From Thioalkalivibrio sp. HK1 (GTDB lineage Bacteria; Pseudomonadota; Gammaproteobacteria; HK1): 64,000 nucleotides of DNA. The notes below the pieces were generated by a model. That model did not search any database. It saw nothing but the letters and a program-made list of their open reading frames with translations, and had not been told where the DNA came from. The translations under genes were made by a program, and so were the position numbers. Where the stretch lies: NCBI GenBank assembly GCA_000583135.1, contig JFBG01000007.1:36079-100078 (forward strand), given 5' to 3'. The number at the start of each line of letters is the position of its first letter. The first letter of the stretch is position 1. Shown here one piece after another: positions 7,723 through 17,168 of this stretch.

Positions 7723-8304
7723 ATGATAACGATCAGTGCCGGCCAAGATTCGAAGGATCTCTATCTTCTGGTCGACGGCGAAAATATTGACGGGACCTTG
7801 GGGAGCATCATCGGGCACCAGCCCACCGGAGAGGATCGCCCCCGCTGGGATCGGGTTTTGGAATTCGCCAAAAATCTCTGGAGCGGTCGCAACGTCAAGC
7901 CCTTCTTTTTTCACAATGCGACCTCCTACATCCCATGGCCCTTCATCCAAGCGCTCAAGTCGATCGGATTTCGGACCGTCCTGCTCACCGGACCCGAGGG
8001 GACGGCCCGAGAGGTGGTCGACGAAGGGATTCAGAAAATGCTCGCAGCCATCGCCGAGCACGAGGGCGATGTACTGCTGATGAGCCACGATGGTAGCTAC
8101 CGCGATTACTTGGAAGACCTAAGCGATGGCAGAAGGCATATCGCGATGCTGGTCTTCAAGGAATATATCGCCGGGGGCTATAAATCGGTCACGGATTTGG
8201 AGCTCTTCGATCTCGAGGAGGATGCCCGCGCCTTCCAAAGCGGTCCTTTGCCCCGGGATCGGCAGATTTCCATCGACGAGTTCAATCCCGAAGATCTGCT
8301 TTGA
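7723..8304 (+). CDS. NYN-domain (PIN-like) protein, probable ribonuclease
   Basis: Protein of 193 residues with an N-terminal LYLLVDGENID strand (Asp18, Glu20, Asn21), VVDEGI with Asp100, and VLLMSHDGSYRDYL with Asp123. This spacing of acidic residues is that of the NYN/LabA branch of PIN-like nucleases, which use a metal-binding acidic cluster for RNA cleavage. The C-terminal 60 residues (ELFDLEEDARAF...EFNPEDLL) are acidic and may be an interaction tail. It stands alone, with long spacers on both sides and no antitoxin-like partner, so a toxin role is not supported. RNA cleavage is a family-level inference. Confidence 0.75.
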   Translation: MITISAGQDSKDLYLLVDGENIDGTLGSIIGHQPTGEDRPRWDRVLEFAKNLWSGRNVKPFFFHNATSYIPWPFIQALKSIGFRTVLLTGPEGTAREVVDEGIQKMLAAIAEHEGDVLLMSHDGSYRDYLEDLSDGRRHIAMLVFKEYIAGGYKSVTDLELFDLEEDARAFQSGPLPRDRQISIDEFNPEDLL

Positions 8305-8540
8305 TCTCATCCTTGCCGCCGTTCGACCCTCATTCGAAGGAGCGCATATCGGATATCGAAGAATCCATCGGCTTGAATGAGCGGTCGATCCCGGCGGGGG
8401 CAAGGCAAGCGGGGCAAGACAGCCAAGGAGGTGCGAGATCGCGCCGATCGAGGGTATGCTAGGCGGGGTGCTTGCGCATCTTACGCGCGTCTTATCCGCT
8501 GCCGCATCCGCCGCCGAGCGAATACCCGAGGAAAAAGCGC

Positions 8541-9290
8541 ATGAGCCAAACCCTGCGATCCGGCCGAACGATCCCCCCGGCGGCGAAGGGGAGATTCATC
8601 GGCATTCGGGCTTGTGTCTTCGATGCCTACGGCACGCTTTTCGATGTGCACTCGGCGGTCGCACGCCATCGGTGGCGTTTGGGGGAGAAGGCGGATGCGA
8701 TTTCCTCTTTGTGGCGAAGCAAGCAGCTCGAATACAGCTGGCAGCGCACCATCTCTCGACGCTACGTCGACTTTTGGCAGATAACCGCCGATGGATTGGA
8801 TTTCGCCCTCGACGCCCACGCCGTCGATGATGACGCTCTTCGAGAGGATCTCCTCGACGCTTACCTAACCCTCGATTGCTACTCCGAGGTCCCCGGCGTT
8901 CTACGATCTATCAAGGACGCCGGTCTTCATACCGCGATCCTCTCGAACGGTTCGCCGATGATGCTCGAAGCGGCGGTGAGCCGAGCCGGGATCGGGGATC
9001 TGCTCGATGCGGTGATTTCCGTGGACGCCTTGGGTCTTTACAAGCCGACTCCCGATGTCTACCGATTGGCCATCGAGCGATTCGATATCGGCCGCTCGCA
9101 AACGGCTTTCTCCTCTTCGAATGCCTGGGATGCCGCCGCTGCGGCCTGTTTCGGTTTTAAGGTCGCTTGGTGCAACCGCTTTTCCCAAGCGAGGGAGCGC
9201 CTGCCCGGCACCCCGGATGCGGAAATTCGCAGCCTCGACGAACTCCTTGACCTGCTCGAAAAGGATCCGGCTCCCCAAGAGCAGATCTGA
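8541..9290 (+). CDS. HAD-type haloacid dehalogenase (L-2-haloacid dehalogenase family)
   Basis: Type II haloacid dehalogenase of 249 residues. Motif I is CVFDAYGTLFDVHS with nucleophile Asp28, motif II is AILSNGSP, motif III is around YKPTPDVY, and motif IV is SSNAWDAAAAACFGF with the conserved Asp. The FDAYGTL and SSNAWD forms are those of L-2-haloacid dehalogenases, which convert 2-halo acids to 2-hydroxy acids by an aspartyl-ester mechanism. The ATG at 8541 was chosen because GAGG lies nine bases upstream; the longer frame has no such site. It is followed on the same strand by an SDR gene. Confidence 0.88.
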   Translation: MSQTLRSGRTIPPAAKGRFIGIRACVFDAYGTLFDVHSAVARHRWRLGEKADAISSLWRSKQLEYSWQRTISRRYVDFWQITADGLDFALDAHAVDDDALREDLLDAYLTLDCYSEVPGVLRSIKDAGLHTAILSNGSPMMLEAAVSRAGIGDLLDAVISVDALGLYKPTPDVYRLAIERFDIGRSQTAFSSSNAWDAAAAACFGFKVAWCNRFSQARERLPGTPDAEIRSLDELLDLLEKDPAPQEQI

Positions 9291-9482
9291 CTCGAAAGGG
9301 ATGGAAATCGGGGGGATGAAAATCGAAGAGATGGAAATCGGGCGCCGGCGATCGAAGCCTGCAAGATCAAAGCCAACCGCCCTCATCTTCCTCCTTGCGC
9401 TCGAAAGAAACGGCTTCGCCGCTTGCAACCGGCATCGATATCTCCCGATACCCTCGATAACACTTCACCTGCGAGATCTTCC

Positions 9483-10247
9483 ATGAGGATCGAAGGACAA
9501 TCCGCAATCATCACCGGCGCAGGCTCGGGGATGGGCGCCGCTTGCGCTCGCCGGCTTGCCGCCGCCGGAGTCAAGGTCGCCTTGCTCGATGCCAATGCCG
9601 AAACCGTCGCCGATGTCGCCCGAGAAGTCGGCGGGATGGGGCTGCATTGCGATATCCGCGATGCCGCGCAAACCGAAGGGGCGATCGATCGGGCCTTCGA
9701 AAAGCATGGCCCGGCGCGCATTTGCATCAACTGCGCCGGGGTCGTCGCCGCCGAGCGGATCGTCAAACGAGACGGACCGGCCTCGCTCGACGCTTTTCGC
9801 GATGTCATCGATATCAATCTGATCGGAACCTTCAACGTGATGCGTCTTTGCGCAACGCAGATGAGTACACTCGAACCCGTCGATGAAGGCGGCGAGCGCG
9901 GGGTGATGATCACCACCGCCTCGATCGCTGCCTTCGACGGGCAGATCGGGCAAGCCGCCTACTCGGCCTCCAAAGCGGGGATCGTCGGGATGACACTGCC
10001 GTTGGCGAGAGACCTCGCCAAATTCGGGATCCGAGTGATGACCATCGCCCCGGGACTGATGGATACCCCGATGCTGGCCGGATTGCCCGATAAGGCGCGC
10101 GAAAGCCTTGCCGCTTCGGTCCCCTTTCCGAAGCGCTTCGGGCAGGCGGAGGAATTTGCGGACTTGGCGATCCATATCGTCGAGAACGCCATGCTCAACG
10201 GCGGCGTCATCCGACTCGACGGGGCGCTTCGGATGCCCCCGAGCTGA
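9483..10247 (+). CDS. Short-chain dehydrogenase, 3-hydroxyacyl-CoA dehydrogenase type-2-like
   Basis: SDR of 254 residues with TGAGSGMG (11-18) for NAD binding, INCAGV around residue 82, and the catalytic triad Ser147, Tyr160, Lys164. The segment FDGQIGQAAYSASKAGIVGMTLPLARDLA and the TIAPGLMDTPML segment are characteristic of the HSD17B10/type-2 3-hydroxyacyl-CoA dehydrogenase group. That group oxidises 3-hydroxyacyl-CoAs in fatty-acid and isoleucine/branched-acid breakdown. The internal ATG at 9483 fits the family start. It precedes the acyl-CoA synthetase/Liv block on the same strand and may act on products of that pathway. Confidence 0.88.
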   Translation: MRIEGQSAIITGAGSGMGAACARRLAAAGVKVALLDANAETVADVAREVGGMGLHCDIRDAAQTEGAIDRAFEKHGPARICINCAGVVAAERIVKRDGPASLDAFRDVIDINLIGTFNVMRLCATQMSTLEPVDEGGERGVMITTASIAAFDGQIGQAAYSASKAGIVGMTLPLARDLAKFGIRVMTIAPGLMDTPMLAGLPDKARESLAASVPFPKRFGQAEEFADLAIHIVENAMLNGGVIRLDGALRMPPS

Positions 10248-10403
10248 GCGATTCGAATCCCTTCGTCGTTCGATCGCATCCTCTACCCATTCAATCCGAC
10301 CGGCGATGGACAAGGCGATTGGCGATTGGCTATCGGCTCGGGATCGATGGCACAGCGAAGGCGAAAGAATCGATCGAAGGATCCTAAGGACAAGGACAAG
10401 GCC

Positions 10404-10435
10404 AAGGTATCCTTATAGAAAGGTATCCTTATAGA
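10404..10435. repeat. Two tandem copies of 16-bp AAGGTATCCTTATAGA
   Basis: Exact direct repeat at 10404-10419 and 10420-10435. Each unit has the near-palindrome AAGGTATCCTT. It lies in the 383-bp non-coding gap (10248-10630) before the acyl-CoA synthetase gene, a position suitable for an operator. The rest of this gap holds nothing else I can support. Confidence 0.85.
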
Positions 10436-10630
10436 TTAGACTTTCCGCGATGGACTCGGCGATACCGGAATCGAAAAAACGCTCCGATGATTTCGCTGAT
10501 GATTTGGCGCAAATGCGGGCCACAATCGTGCAAGATCCATTATGACAAGGGGCGTTCAGACCTTTGAAAAAAACAATGGAGGCTCGAGAGGAATGAGAGA
10601 AATGAAGCGATCCGAGGGGAAATCGAAGCG

Positions 10631-12628
10631 GTGAGCGAATCCGCCGAGAATCGACGAACGCGATCGGTCCCTGCGCTCTTTCGTCGCAACGCCGCGCAAT
10701 TCGGCAGCGAACCCGCCTACCGAGAGAAAGAATTCGGGATTTGGCAGTGCTGGACTTGGGCGCAAGTATCGGCGCAGGTCGAGACTCTGGCCAAGGGGCT
10801 GATCGATCTCGGTCTGGACGAAGGCGATTTCGTTGCCATCGTCGGTCGCAACCGACCGGATCTCTATATGTCGATGGTGGCGGTGCAGATGGCGGGGGCG
10901 GTGCCGGTGCCGCTTTATCAAGATGCCGTCGCCGACGAGATGGCTTGGACATTGGATCACTGCGGGGCCCGTTTCGTGATCGCCGGGGATCAGGAACAGG
11001 TCGACAAGGTACTGGAAATCCAAGGCAAGGCGACCACCCTCGAGACCGTGATCTATCTCGACCCTCGCGGCCTGCGCAACTACGATCACACCCGCTTGCA
11101 CTCTTATCGCTCGCTGCTCGAGCGCGGCGAGAAAGCCGGATCGGCGATCACGGACGAACTCGAGCGGCGAGAAGCGGCGATCGACTCCGAAAGCATCTGC
11201 GTGATCCTCTATACCTCCGGCACCACCGGTCGCTCCAAAGGGGTGGTGCTGACCCACGGGAATATCATCTCCGCCTCTCGCATCTCGGCCAAGTTCGACA
11301 AACTCGGGCGCGAAGACAATGTCCTCGCCTATATGCCGATGGCCTGGGTCGGGGACTTCATCTTTTCGATCGGTCAGGCATCGTGGACCGGGTTTTGCGT
11401 CAACTGTCCCGAGAGCGCAGATACCATGACCACCGATTTGCGGGAGATCGGTCCGAGTTATTTCTTCGCCCCTCCGAGGGTTTTGGAACACCGGCTGACC
11501 GAAGTGATGATCCGCATGGAAGACGCCGGTCGGATCAAACGCGGTCTCTTCGGATATTTCATGGACCATGCCCGTCGGGTCGGGGCCTCGATACTGGATC
11601 GTCGGCCCGTGGGCCTGCTCGATCGAATCAAATACGCCCTCGGTGAGATCCTGATCTACGGCCCCCTCAAAAACACCCTCGGATACAGCCGGATACGAGT
11701 CGGCTATACCGCAGGCGAAGCCATCGGTCCCGATATCTTCGATTTCTACCGATCGCTGGGTATCAACTTGAAGCAGCTTTACGGACAAACCGAGGCCTCG
11801 GTCTTCATCACCTACCAGCCCGATAACGAAGTGCGCTCCGATACGGTGGGCATCGCGGCCCCCGAGGTCGACCTGCGAGTGGACGAAAAGGGCGAAGTGT
11901 TCTATCGCTGCCCCGGCGTGTTTCGCGAGTACTACCGCGATCCGGAAAACACCCGCGCCACCAAAGATGCCGATGGCTGGGTCGCCACCGGGGATGCCGG
12001 TTTCTTCGAAAAGAAAAGCGGTCATCTTCGTATCATCGACCGGGCCAAGGATGTCGGGAAATTGGCCGACGGGAGGATGTTCGCTCCCAAATATGTCGAG
12101 AACAAACTCAAATTCTACCCATCGATCTTGGAGGCGGTGGTCTTCGGATTGGATCGCGAGCACTGCGTGGCTTTCATCAATATCGACCTCGCCGCCGTGG
12201 GGAGTTGGGCCGAACGCGGCAATATCGCCTACTCCAGTTATCAAGAACTGGCGGGGCATCCGCAGGTCCTCGACCGTATCCAATCCCATATCGAAGAGGT
12301 CAACGCCCAGCTGGCCAACGATGAAATGCTGGGGGGCTGCCAGATCCGCCGCTTCTTGGTGCTGCACAAGGAACTCGACGCCGATGACGGGGAGCTGACC
12401 CGCACCCGCAAGGTTCGCCGCCAAGTGATCGGCGAGAAATACGGCGATCTGATCGAGGCCCTTTACAGCGAGAGAAGCCGCATCTCGACCGAAACCGAGG
12501 TCACCTACGAGGACGGGCGCAAGGGATCGATCGCTGCGGATTTGGATTTGCGAGATACGAAGGTCGTGCCGGCGGAGGATGCATCGCCTGCGAGCGGATC
12601 GCCGATGCCCGAGGGAAGCCGCAAATGA
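10631..12628 (+). CDS. AMP-dependent long-chain-type acyl-CoA synthetase
   Basis: ATP-dependent acid:CoA ligase of 665 residues. The AMP/P-loop motif is ILYTSGTTGRSKGVVLTHGN (about 194-213), followed by YMPMAWVGD, the YGQTEAS motif, DGWVATGDAGFFEKKSGHLRIIDRAKD and the C-terminal TRTRKVRR. This subgroup is frequently encoded beside Liv-type ABC transporters and probably activates a branched or aromatic acid taken up by the transporter. The start is GTG at 10631 with GAGGGG upstream; nearby ATGs are out of frame. Its end overlaps the livG start by four bases (ATGA), so translation is coupled. The substrate is not decidable from sequence. Confidence 0.9.
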   Translation: MSESAENRRTRSVPALFRRNAAQFGSEPAYREKEFGIWQCWTWAQVSAQVETLAKGLIDLGLDEGDFVAIVGRNRPDLYMSMVAVQMAGAVPVPLYQDAVADEMAWTLDHCGARFVIAGDQEQVDKVLEIQGKATTLETVIYLDPRGLRNYDHTRLHSYRSLLERGEKAGSAITDELERREAAIDSESICVILYTSGTTGRSKGVVLTHGNIISASRISAKFDKLGREDNVLAYMPMAWVGDFIFSIGQASWTGFCVNCPESADTMTTDLREIGPSYFFAPPRVLEHRLTEVMIRMEDAGRIKRGLFGYFMDHARRVGASILDRRPVGLLDRIKYALGEILIYGPLKNTLGYSRIRVGYTAGEAIGPDIFDFYRSLGINLKQLYGQTEASVFITYQPDNEVRSDTVGIAAPEVDLRVDEKGEVFYRCPGVFREYYRDPENTRATKDADGWVATGDAGFFEKKSGHLRIIDRAKDVGKLADGRMFAPKYVENKLKFYPSILEAVVFGLDREHCVAFINIDLAAVGSWAERGNIAYSSYQELAGHPQVLDRIQSHIEEVNAQLANDEMLGGCQIRRFLVLHKELDADDGELTRTRKVRRQVIGEKYGDLIEALYSERSRISTETEVTYEDGRKGSIAADLDLRDTKVVPAEDASPASGSPMPEGSRK

Positions 12629-13461
12629 TCCATGCCGCAACCAAGGGCGCCGAGGCGAGCGGCGATAGCCCCTTAGCCACCGACAAAGCCGGCGACCCGA
12701 TCTTGGAGTTGCGAGATATCAGCTTGAGCTTCGGGGGCGTGGCGGCCATCAAAGATGTCAGTTTCGATATCCTCGAGGGCGAAATTCGGGCCATCATCGG
12801 TCCGAACGGCGCCGGCAAATCATCGATCCTCAATGTGATATCGGGCTTTTATGTCCCCCAAGAGGGCCGCATCGTTTATCGAGGGGCTCGGCGTCCCTCG
12901 CTCAAACCCTACCAAGTGGCGCGTCAGGGGATCGCCCGCACCTTCCAAAGCATCGCCTTGTTCGAGGGCATGAGCGTGCTCGACAATGTGATGACCGGGC
13001 GCATCAACCACATGCGTTCCGGCCTGCTCTCGCAAGCGCTATGGCGTGGACGAGCCGAACGGGAGGAGGTCGAAAATCGCAAGTTCTGCGAAGGGATCAT
13101 CGACTTCCTCGAAATCCAGCATATCCGCAAGACCCGGGTCGCCCAACTCCCCTACGGACTCAAAAAGCGGGTCGAGCTGGCAAGGGCCTTGGCATCGGAA
13201 CCGAAGCTCCTGCTGCTCGACGAGCCGATGGCGGGTATGAGCGTGGAGGAAAAAGAGGATATGTGCCGCTTCATCCTCTACGTCAACGACGAAATCGGAA
13301 CCACCATCGCTTTGATCGAGCACGATATGGGGGTGGTCATGGACTTGAGCGATCGGGTGGTCGTGATGGACTACGGACGCAAGATCGGCGACGGCTCCCC
13401 CGACGAGATCCGGAATAACCAAGCGGTGATCGATGCCTATCTCGGAGTGGTCCATGACTGA
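12625..13461 (+). CDS. ABC transporter ATP-binding protein, LivG type
   Basis: ATPase subunit (278 residues) of a branched-chain amino acid/organic acid ABC importer. The Walker A is GPNGAGKSS, the Q-loop segment RTFQSIALFEGMSVLDNV, the signature region LPYGLKKRVELARAL and the Walker B LLLLDEPMAGM, followed by the H-loop in IALIEHDMG. The signature is degenerate (PYGLK instead of LSGGQ), as is usual for LivG proteins in clusters with acyl-CoA ligases. The first 25 residues are an extra linker. It overlaps the upstream ligase gene by four bases. Confidence 0.92.
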   Translation: MIHAATKGAEASGDSPLATDKAGDPILELRDISLSFGGVAAIKDVSFDILEGEIRAIIGPNGAGKSSILNVISGFYVPQEGRIVYRGARRPSLKPYQVARQGIARTFQSIALFEGMSVLDNVMTGRINHMRSGLLSQALWRGRAEREEVENRKFCEGIIDFLEIQHIRKTRVAQLPYGLKKRVELARALASEPKLLLLDEPMAGMSVEEKEDMCRFILYVNDEIGTTIALIEHDMGVVMDLSDRVVVMDYGRKIGDGSPDEIRNNQAVIDAYLGVVHD

Positions 13462-13535
13462 CCGAATGAAATACGCATCGCCAAAGCGCTGCATCCCCCT
13501 TCGGTACGAAGGCGAAGAGCGAGGAGATTCATAGC

Positions 13536-14519
13536 GTGGACAACCTGATCTTCGCCGCCGAGGTATTCGTCAACGGATTGATGGCCGGGGTGCTTTATTC
13601 TTTGGTCGCGATAGGCTTCGTCCTGATCTACAAAGCATCGGGTATTTTCAACTACGCCCAAGGGGTGATGGCCCTGTTCAGCGCCCTGACCTTGGTCGGA
13701 TTGATGAACGGTCAGGTACCCTTCGGGCATCTGATCAACGCGATCTTCGGCACTCAGGTGCATCATTTCGGATGGCACCTCCCGGCCATCGTCGCCATCG
13801 TCCTCACCATGGGGGTTATGGTGGCCTTGGCGTGGATCGTGCAACGGGTCATCTTCCGACACCTGATCAACCAAGAGCCGATCATCTTGTTCATGGCCAC
13901 CATCGGCTTGGCCTATTTCATGGAAGGACTGGGCGACATGATGTGGGGGGCGGATATCAAGAAGCTCGATATCGGCCTGCCGCAGGGAATCAATACCGGC
14001 ATCGATTCGTTCACCGCCGATCTCTTCGGCTACGGATTTTTCATCGACAATCTCGATATCGTGGCCACGTTCATCGCCGCCGGACTCGTCGTCGTGCTCG
14101 TCGCTTTTTCGCACTACACCAAGCAGGGAAGGGCCATGCGCGCGGTGGCCGACGATCATCAAGCGGCCCTGTCGGTCGGGGTCTCGCTCAATTTCATCTG
14201 GATATTGGTCTGGTCGGTGGCGGGCTTCGTGGCCTTGGTGGCCGGGATCATGTGGGGCACCAAGTCGGGGGTGCAATTCTCGCTCTCGCTGATCGCGCTC
14301 AAAGCCCTGCCGGTCTTGATGCTCGGCGGCTTCACCTCGATCCCCGGGGCCATCGTCGGCGGGCTGATCATCGGTATCGGGGAGAAACTCTTCGAATTCT
14401 CGGTCGGTCCGATCATCGGCGGCGCCACCGAGAACTGGTTCGCTTATGTGCTGGCACTGATCTTTCTCGTCTTCAGGCCGCAAGGACTTTTCGGCGAACG
14501 CATCATCGAAAGGGTCTGA
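13536..14519 (+). CDS. ABC transporter permease, LivH type
   Basis: Inner-membrane permease of 327 residues with repeated hydrophobic segments. It opens AAEVFVNGLMAGVLYSLVAIGFVLIYKASG, the conserved LivH start including the NYAQG motif, and has the EAA-like cytoplasmic loop near ADDHQAALSVGV. The start is GTG at 13536 with GAGGAG upstream. It lies 74 bp after livG and about 60 bp before livM, in one operon. Confidence 0.93.
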   Translation: MDNLIFAAEVFVNGLMAGVLYSLVAIGFVLIYKASGIFNYAQGVMALFSALTLVGLMNGQVPFGHLINAIFGTQVHHFGWHLPAIVAIVLTMGVMVALAWIVQRVIFRHLINQEPIILFMATIGLAYFMEGLGDMMWGADIKKLDIGLPQGINTGIDSFTADLFGYGFFIDNLDIVATFIAAGLVVVLVAFSHYTKQGRAMRAVADDHQAALSVGVSLNFIWILVWSVAGFVALVAGIMWGTKSGVQFSLSLIALKALPVLMLGGFTSIPGAIVGGLIIGIGEKLFEFSVGPIIGGATENWFAYVLALIFLVFRPQGLFGERIIERV

Positions 14520-14579
14520 ACATGGAAGCCACCAAAACCTTCGCACCGAAAACCGCCGCGTACAAAGGCCGGAAAAACG

Positions 14580-15656
14580 ATGTTCTATCGTGAAGCGGGA
14601 GACATCAAGACATCTTATGTCGATGACGGACAAACATTCCCGATCCGTCTCGATCGACAACTTTATTTCTCGGCGCTGATCGTGGCGTGGGGGGTGATCC
14701 CCTTTCTCGTCGACGACTATTGGGCCAATGCGGTCTTGCTGCCCTTCCTGATCTATGCGATCGCCGCCATCGGACTCAATATCCTCGTCGGCTATTGCGG
14801 TCAGGTATCGCTCGGCACCGGCGGTTTCATGGCGGTGGGTGCGTATGCCGTCTATAAGTTGATGACCGCGATGCCCGAGGTCAATATCCTCATCCATGTC
14901 TTCCTCGCCGGCGGCATCACCGCGCTGGTGGGCGTGCTTTTCGGTCTGCCCTCGTTGCGTATCAAGGGCTTTTATCTGGCCGTTGCCACTCTGGCCGCCC
15001 AGTTTTTCCTGGTCTGGCTTTTCAATCGCGTTCCATGGTTTTACAACTACTCCGCCTCCGGGCAAATCACCGCTCCCGAGCGCACGATCTTCGGGGTCGT
15101 GGTCACCGGTGCGAATTCGGAAACTTGGGCGACCTACCTCGTCTGCCTTTTCTTCGTGACCCTTGCGGCGCTGATCGCCCGCAATCTCACCCGCGGGGCG
15201 ATCGGCCGCCAATGGATGGCGATCCGCGATATGGACATCGCCGCCGAAATCATCGGAGTCAATCCGCTTTCCGCCAAACTCGGCGCTTTCGCCGTCAGCT
15301 CCTTTTTCATCGGCGTATCCGGCGCCCTCTTCTTCGCCGTCTATTTGGGGGCGGTCGAGGTCGGCGAGGTCTTCGGGATCAACAAATCCTTTCTCGTCCT
15401 GTTCATGATCATCATCGGGGGGTTGGGATCGATCTTGGGCAGTTTCGCCGGCGCCGCCTTCTTGGTGCTGCTGCCGGTTCTGCTCAAGAACGTGCTGGTC
15501 GGAGGATTGAACTGGCCCACGGATCTCGCAGCCCATCTCGAGTTCATGATCGTCGGAGCCCTGATCGTCATCTTCCTCGTCGCCGAGCCGCATGGAATCG
15601 CCCAGCTGTGGCGTTTGGCCAAGGAAAAACTTCGACTATGGCCCTTCCCGCACTAG
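14580..15656 (+). CDS. ABC transporter permease, LivM type
   Basis: Second permease (358 residues). An N-terminal cytoplasmic stretch of about 25 residues precedes many transmembrane helices. NILVGYCGQVSLGTGGFMAVGAY is the LivM hallmark, and the coupling loop contains RQWMAIRDMDIAAEIIGVNPLSAKL. It pairs with LivH to form the channel of the importer. Confidence 0.93.
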   Translation: MFYREAGDIKTSYVDDGQTFPIRLDRQLYFSALIVAWGVIPFLVDDYWANAVLLPFLIYAIAAIGLNILVGYCGQVSLGTGGFMAVGAYAVYKLMTAMPEVNILIHVFLAGGITALVGVLFGLPSLRIKGFYLAVATLAAQFFLVWLFNRVPWFYNYSASGQITAPERTIFGVVVTGANSETWATYLVCLFFVTLAALIARNLTRGAIGRQWMAIRDMDIAAEIIGVNPLSAKLGAFAVSSFFIGVSGALFFAVYLGAVEVGEVFGINKSFLVLFMIIIGGLGSILGSFAGAAFLVLLPVLLKNVLVGGLNWPTDLAAHLEFMIVGALIVIFLVAEPHGIAQLWRLAKEKLRLWPFPH

Positions 15657-15801
15657 ATTTCCCGTCGGATTGATTCGCTTTTTCGGTTTTTCGCGCATCA
15701 TTGATACCGAAAAAACGGCACTCATTCCCTCGATCCTTGTCTGATGTCCGAGCCTTTTCCTTTTCGCACCCACCCAATCGATAACCGGAGGATTCAAAGC
15801 G

Positions 15802-17088
15802 ATGAAAAAAACACTTTTCGGCACCCTCATCGTCGGGGCCTTGACATCGGCGACCCCGGCGATGGCCGAGTTGGTCTTTCCCTCGTTGAGCTACCGCACC
15901 GGACCCTACGCCGCCAACGGCGTCGCCATCGCCGACGGCTACGCCGACTACTTCACCTTGCTCAATGAGCGCGACGGCGGCATCGGCGGCGAGAAAGCCC
16001 GGGTTATCGAATGCGAGACCGCCTACAACACCGAAAAGGGCGTCGAGTGCTACGAATCGACCAAGGGATCCGGGGCGCTGGTCTACCAACCCTTTTCGAC
16101 CGGAATGACCTATCAGCTGATCCCCAAGGTCACCGCGGACGGCATCCCCTTGCATACGATGGGCTACGGACGCACCTCGGCCAAGAACGGCATGGTCTTT
16201 CGCAATGTCTTCAACTATCCCGCCAACTATTGGGACGGCGCTTCGGTCGCGATCAAACACCTGCTCGCCATCAACTCCGGGGATATCAAGGGCAAGACCG
16301 TCGCTTTGGTCTATCACAACTCCGCCTACGGCAAGGAGCCTATCCGCACCCTCGAAGAACTGAAGAAAAAACACGGCTACGAGCTGCTGCTCTTGCCGGT
16401 GGACCATCCGGGGCAGGAACAAAAATCGCAATGGCTGCAGATCCGGCGGGAGCGCCCCGACTATGTCCTGATGTGGGGCTGGGGCATCATGAATCAGGTT
16501 GCCATTCAAGAGGCGGTCAACATTCGCTATCCGATGGAAAACTTCATCGGCATCTGGTGGTCCGGCTCGGAAAACGACGTGCTTCCCGCCGGCGATGGTG
16601 CCAACGGCTACAAGTCCTTGACCTTCCACAATCTCGGCGATGATTTCCCTCTTTACGACGATATCCGCAAGTACGTGACGGATGCCGGAAAAGCGGCCGG
16701 AGACGGTACCCATGTCGGCACCGTGCTCTATAACCGGGGACTTTATGCCGCGATGTTGGCAGCGGAAGCGGCGAAAACCGCCCAAAAAATCCACGGCACC
16801 GGCAAGATCACCCCGATGCAGATGCGAGACGGCATGGAAGCGCTGGAAATGACCGAGGAAAAGATGACGGCCTTGGGATTGCCGGATTTCGGACCGAGCT
16901 TCGATGTCAGCTGCGAAAACCATGGCGGGGACGGTTTTGCGGCGGTTGCGCAGTGGAATGCCGGGGCGAAGCAATGGGAGTTGATCACGGAATACGTCCA
17001 AGCGGATCAGGATGTGGTCAATCCTCTGATCGATGAGGACTCCACGGCCTTTGCCAAGGAAAACAATATCTCTCCCGGCTGCGGCTGA
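15802..17088 (+). CDS. ABC transporter periplasmic substrate-binding protein, LivK-like
   Basis: Solute-binding protein of 428 residues with a signal peptide (MKKTLFG...ATPAMA, cleavage expected after residue 22) and a Peripla_BP_6/LivK-type fold. Examples are RTGPYAANGVAIADGYADYF near the mature N-terminus, VALVYHNSAYGKEP and VLYNRGLYAAMLAAEAA. It is longer than LivJ/LivK of E. coli, as in importers clustered with acyl-CoA ligases, whose ligands are often aromatic or branched acids rather than leucine. The gene lies 145 bp after livM. A 13-bp hairpin in its 3' spacer may set its higher expression. Confidence 0.92.
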   Translation: MKKTLFGTLIVGALTSATPAMAELVFPSLSYRTGPYAANGVAIADGYADYFTLLNERDGGIGGEKARVIECETAYNTEKGVECYESTKGSGALVYQPFSTGMTYQLIPKVTADGIPLHTMGYGRTSAKNGMVFRNVFNYPANYWDGASVAIKHLLAINSGDIKGKTVALVYHNSAYGKEPIRTLEELKKKHGYELLLLPVDHPGQEQKSQWLQIRRERPDYVLMWGWGIMNQVAIQEAVNIRYPMENFIGIWWSGSENDVLPAGDGANGYKSLTFHNLGDDFPLYDDIRKYVTDAGKAAGDGTHVGTVLYNRGLYAAMLAAEAAKTAQKIHGTGKITPMQMRDGMEALEMTEEKMTALGLPDFGPSFDVSCENHGGDGFAAVAQWNAGAKQWELITEYVQADQDVVNPLIDEDSTAFAKENNISPGCG

Positions 17089-17125
17089 TCGCTCGACCCT
17101 TGATCGAGGGTATCTTCGAAAAAAG

Positions 17126-17168
17126 CCGTATTCCCGCCGCTTCGAAAGGGCGGGAATGCGGTGCTTTT
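17126..17168 (+). terminator. Strong intercistronic hairpin after the binding-protein gene
   Basis: Thirteen-base-pair stem (17126-17138 with 17149-17161, one G-T pair), a 10-nt loop, then TGCTTTTCG. It could be a partial terminator or an RNA-stabilising 3' hairpin between the binding-protein gene and livF. Confidence 0.6.

Noticed and set aside
7723..8304. Toxin-antitoxin module around the NYN protein
   Set aside because: No small partner gene lies on either side, and the spacers are long.
10556..12640. 694-codon minus-strand open frame
   Set aside because: It lies exactly antisense to the acyl-CoA synthetase. Long antisense frames arise here because codons complementary to stops are rarely used.
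13437..15593. 718-codon minus-strand open frame
   Set aside because: Antisense to livH and livM; its charged, low-complexity composition is the mirror of transmembrane codons.
15568..17001. 477-codon minus-strand open frame
   Set aside because: Antisense to the periplasmic binding-protein gene, which has a signal peptide and family motifs.
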